Source: JAAXQD01 sp035529735
Lineage (GTDB): Bacteria > Desulfobacterota > Desulfobacteria > Desulfobacterales > UBA11574
Direction: 5' to 3'
Length of the DNA: 5,463 bases
NCBI GenBank assembly: GCA_035529735.1
Contig: DATKWE010000110.1
Location: 1 to 5,463 of the forward strand
Part shown: positions 4,683-5,463 of the stretch, in pieces
How the letters are laid out: the number at the start of each line of letters is the position of its first letter
Numbering within the stretch: the first letter of the stretch is position 1
The notes under the pieces: model-generated
Seen by the model: the letters and a program-made list of their open reading frames with translations, nothing else
The model's database searches: none
Told to the model about the DNA's origin: nothing
Position numbers and translations under genes: made by a program

Positions 4683-5463
4683 ATGTCGTTGATTACGATT
4701 TCATACAACATGGGGACAGACGGCCCAAGAATAGCCCGCCGTGTCGCAGATGGTCTTGACCTTGAGTTATATGACGATCAAAAATTACAGAAAATAGGTG
4801 TTGAGCAAGGAATTCAAATTGAACAGGTAAAGGAACTGCATGAGAGAGAACCCGGTTTTTTTGATCGCCTTTTTAGTCGAAAACCGGAGATATATTTAAC
4901 TTTTATGAATTCTGTCGTTTTTACGATTGCGCAAATAGGTCGAGGTGTGATCGTTGGACACGGCAGTCAAATTTTGCTTCAGGATTTTGGATGTGCCATG
5001 CATGTATTCATTCAAAAAAAAGAAGAGGCTCGGATTCAGAACCTTATGGAACACCAGGGAATGAGCCGAGAGGCGGCTATAAAGACCATTCGAAAAAGCG
5101 ACAGCACCCAAAAAGGTTTTTTCCGTTTTGCCTATCAACAAGAATGGGATAATCCATCACTCTACGACATTGTTTTAAATACTGAAAAAATGGGGAACAA
5201 ATTAGCTTCTAAAATTATTGTTGAGGCGGCCCGATCGGAAGAGATGAAAGAATGCAGCCTGAAAGCAATCGATTCTATGAAACGGCTTTCCCTGGCCAAA
5301 AAAATCGAGGCTGAATTGATGAAAAATGATCTTTTTGTTTATAATTTAAACATCGAGGTGCTTGAAAATGGGCAGGTTAATATTACAGGGACAGCTCTTA
5401 CCAGCGAAAGAAGGGACCGTGTTCTCCAGGTTGTGAAAGCGGTACAAGGAGTTTCAGACGTAA
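4683..5463 (+). CDS. Cytidylate-kinase-like (AAA-type NMP kinase fold) protein with C-terminal BON domain, 3'-truncated
   Basis: AGGAG at 4671-4675, 7 nt before the ATG, gives a firm start. The frame stays open to the window edge, 260 residues in (the final TAA is out of frame). Residues 1-~185 match the cytidylate-kinase-like family: an N-terminal LITISYNMGTDGPRIARRVA loop, LYDDQKL (29-35), GRGVIVGHGSQILL (86-99), HVFIQKKEEARIQNLME (107-123), MSREAAIKTIRKSD (127-140) and DNPSLYDIVLNTEKM (156-170). Residues ~197-260 look like a BON domain (IEAELMKNDLFVYNLNIEV... GQVNITGTALTSERRDRV), usually a lipid- or surface-binding module of periplasmic or envelope proteins. No signal peptide is present, so it should be cytoplasmic. 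The nucleotide loop reads G-T-D-G without the usual GSGG and without a Walker Lys, so true kinase activity is uncertain. A structured leader precedes it. The response regulator upstream is 260 nt away and probably in a separate unit. Confidence 0.82.
   Translation, partial: MSLITISYNMGTDGPRIARRVADGLDLELYDDQKLQKIGVEQGIQIEQVKELHEREPGFFDRLFSRKPEIYLTFMNSVVFTIAQIGRGVIVGHGSQILLQDFGCAMHVFIQKKEEARIQNLMEHQGMSREAAIKTIRKSDSTQKGFFRFAYQQEWDNPSLYDIVLNTEKMGNKLASKIIVEAARSEEMKECSLKAIDSMKRLSLAKKIEAELMKNDLFVYNLNIEVLENGQVNITGTALTSERRDRVLQVVKAVQGVSDV

Noticed and set aside
4541..4759. A 72-codon + strand frame starting in the leader of the kinase-like gene
   Set aside because: It spans the two leader hairpins and overlaps the well-supported gene at 4683 in another frame. 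It has no ribosome site and no recognisable protein features.
4896..5141. An 81-codon minus-strand frame
   Set aside because: It lies wholly inside the cytidylate-kinase-like gene, whose family motifs are clear, and its translation has no recognisable features.
5461..5463. Terminal TAA as the stop of the last gene
   Set aside because: Counting from the ATG at 4683, the reading frame at the edge is GTA followed by A, so this TAA is out of frame and the gene continues.

Overview
The window looks like a piece of a Gram-negative, probably anaerobic deltaproteobacterial chromosome (Desulfobacterota, sulfate-reducer type). That assignment is an inference. It rests on a TRAP transporter locus with an embedded universal stress protein, a response regulator ending in a Cys-rich 'LPxCxxCKxIRDD' module common in that group, and a cytidylate-kinase-like protein fused to a BON domain. 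All genes recognised are on the + strand. No rRNA, tRNA, CRISPR array, transposase or phage gene was seen.

Left part (1-3453) is a TRAP uptake locus. It begins with the C-terminal end of a protein that is probably the periplasmic substrate-binding subunit (1-291). A tandem-domain universal stress protein follows (505-1434), then the small 4-TM membrane subunit DctQ (1613-2137) and the large membrane subunit DctM (2173-3453). The usual P-Q-M set is thus interrupted by the Usp gene, in the spirit of TeaD, the ATP-binding Usp linked to the TeaABC TRAP system. The two intergenic gaps hold stem-loops, and the one before dctQ has a two-hairpin, REP-like element. The substrate cannot be told from this sequence.

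Middle part (3454-3825) is a 372-bp non-coding stretch. It starts with a long imperfect hairpin just after the dctM stop and contains several short perfect palindromes. It ends with a sigma70-like promoter (TTGACA at 3693) and a leader with four copies of ATGAAA(C/T)A in front of the response regulator.

Right part (3826-5463) holds a 198-aa response regulator, made of a complete receiver domain plus a putative zinc-binding CxxC...CxxC C-terminus with no DNA-binding domain. After a 260-bp gap comes a cytidylate-kinase-like/BON protein that starts at 4683 and runs off the window end. It lies behind a structured leader in which one CCTCT segment is complementary both to an upstream AGAGG and to the Shine-Dalgarno AGAGG. 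This leader and the two unusual C-terminal fusions are the most interesting content.
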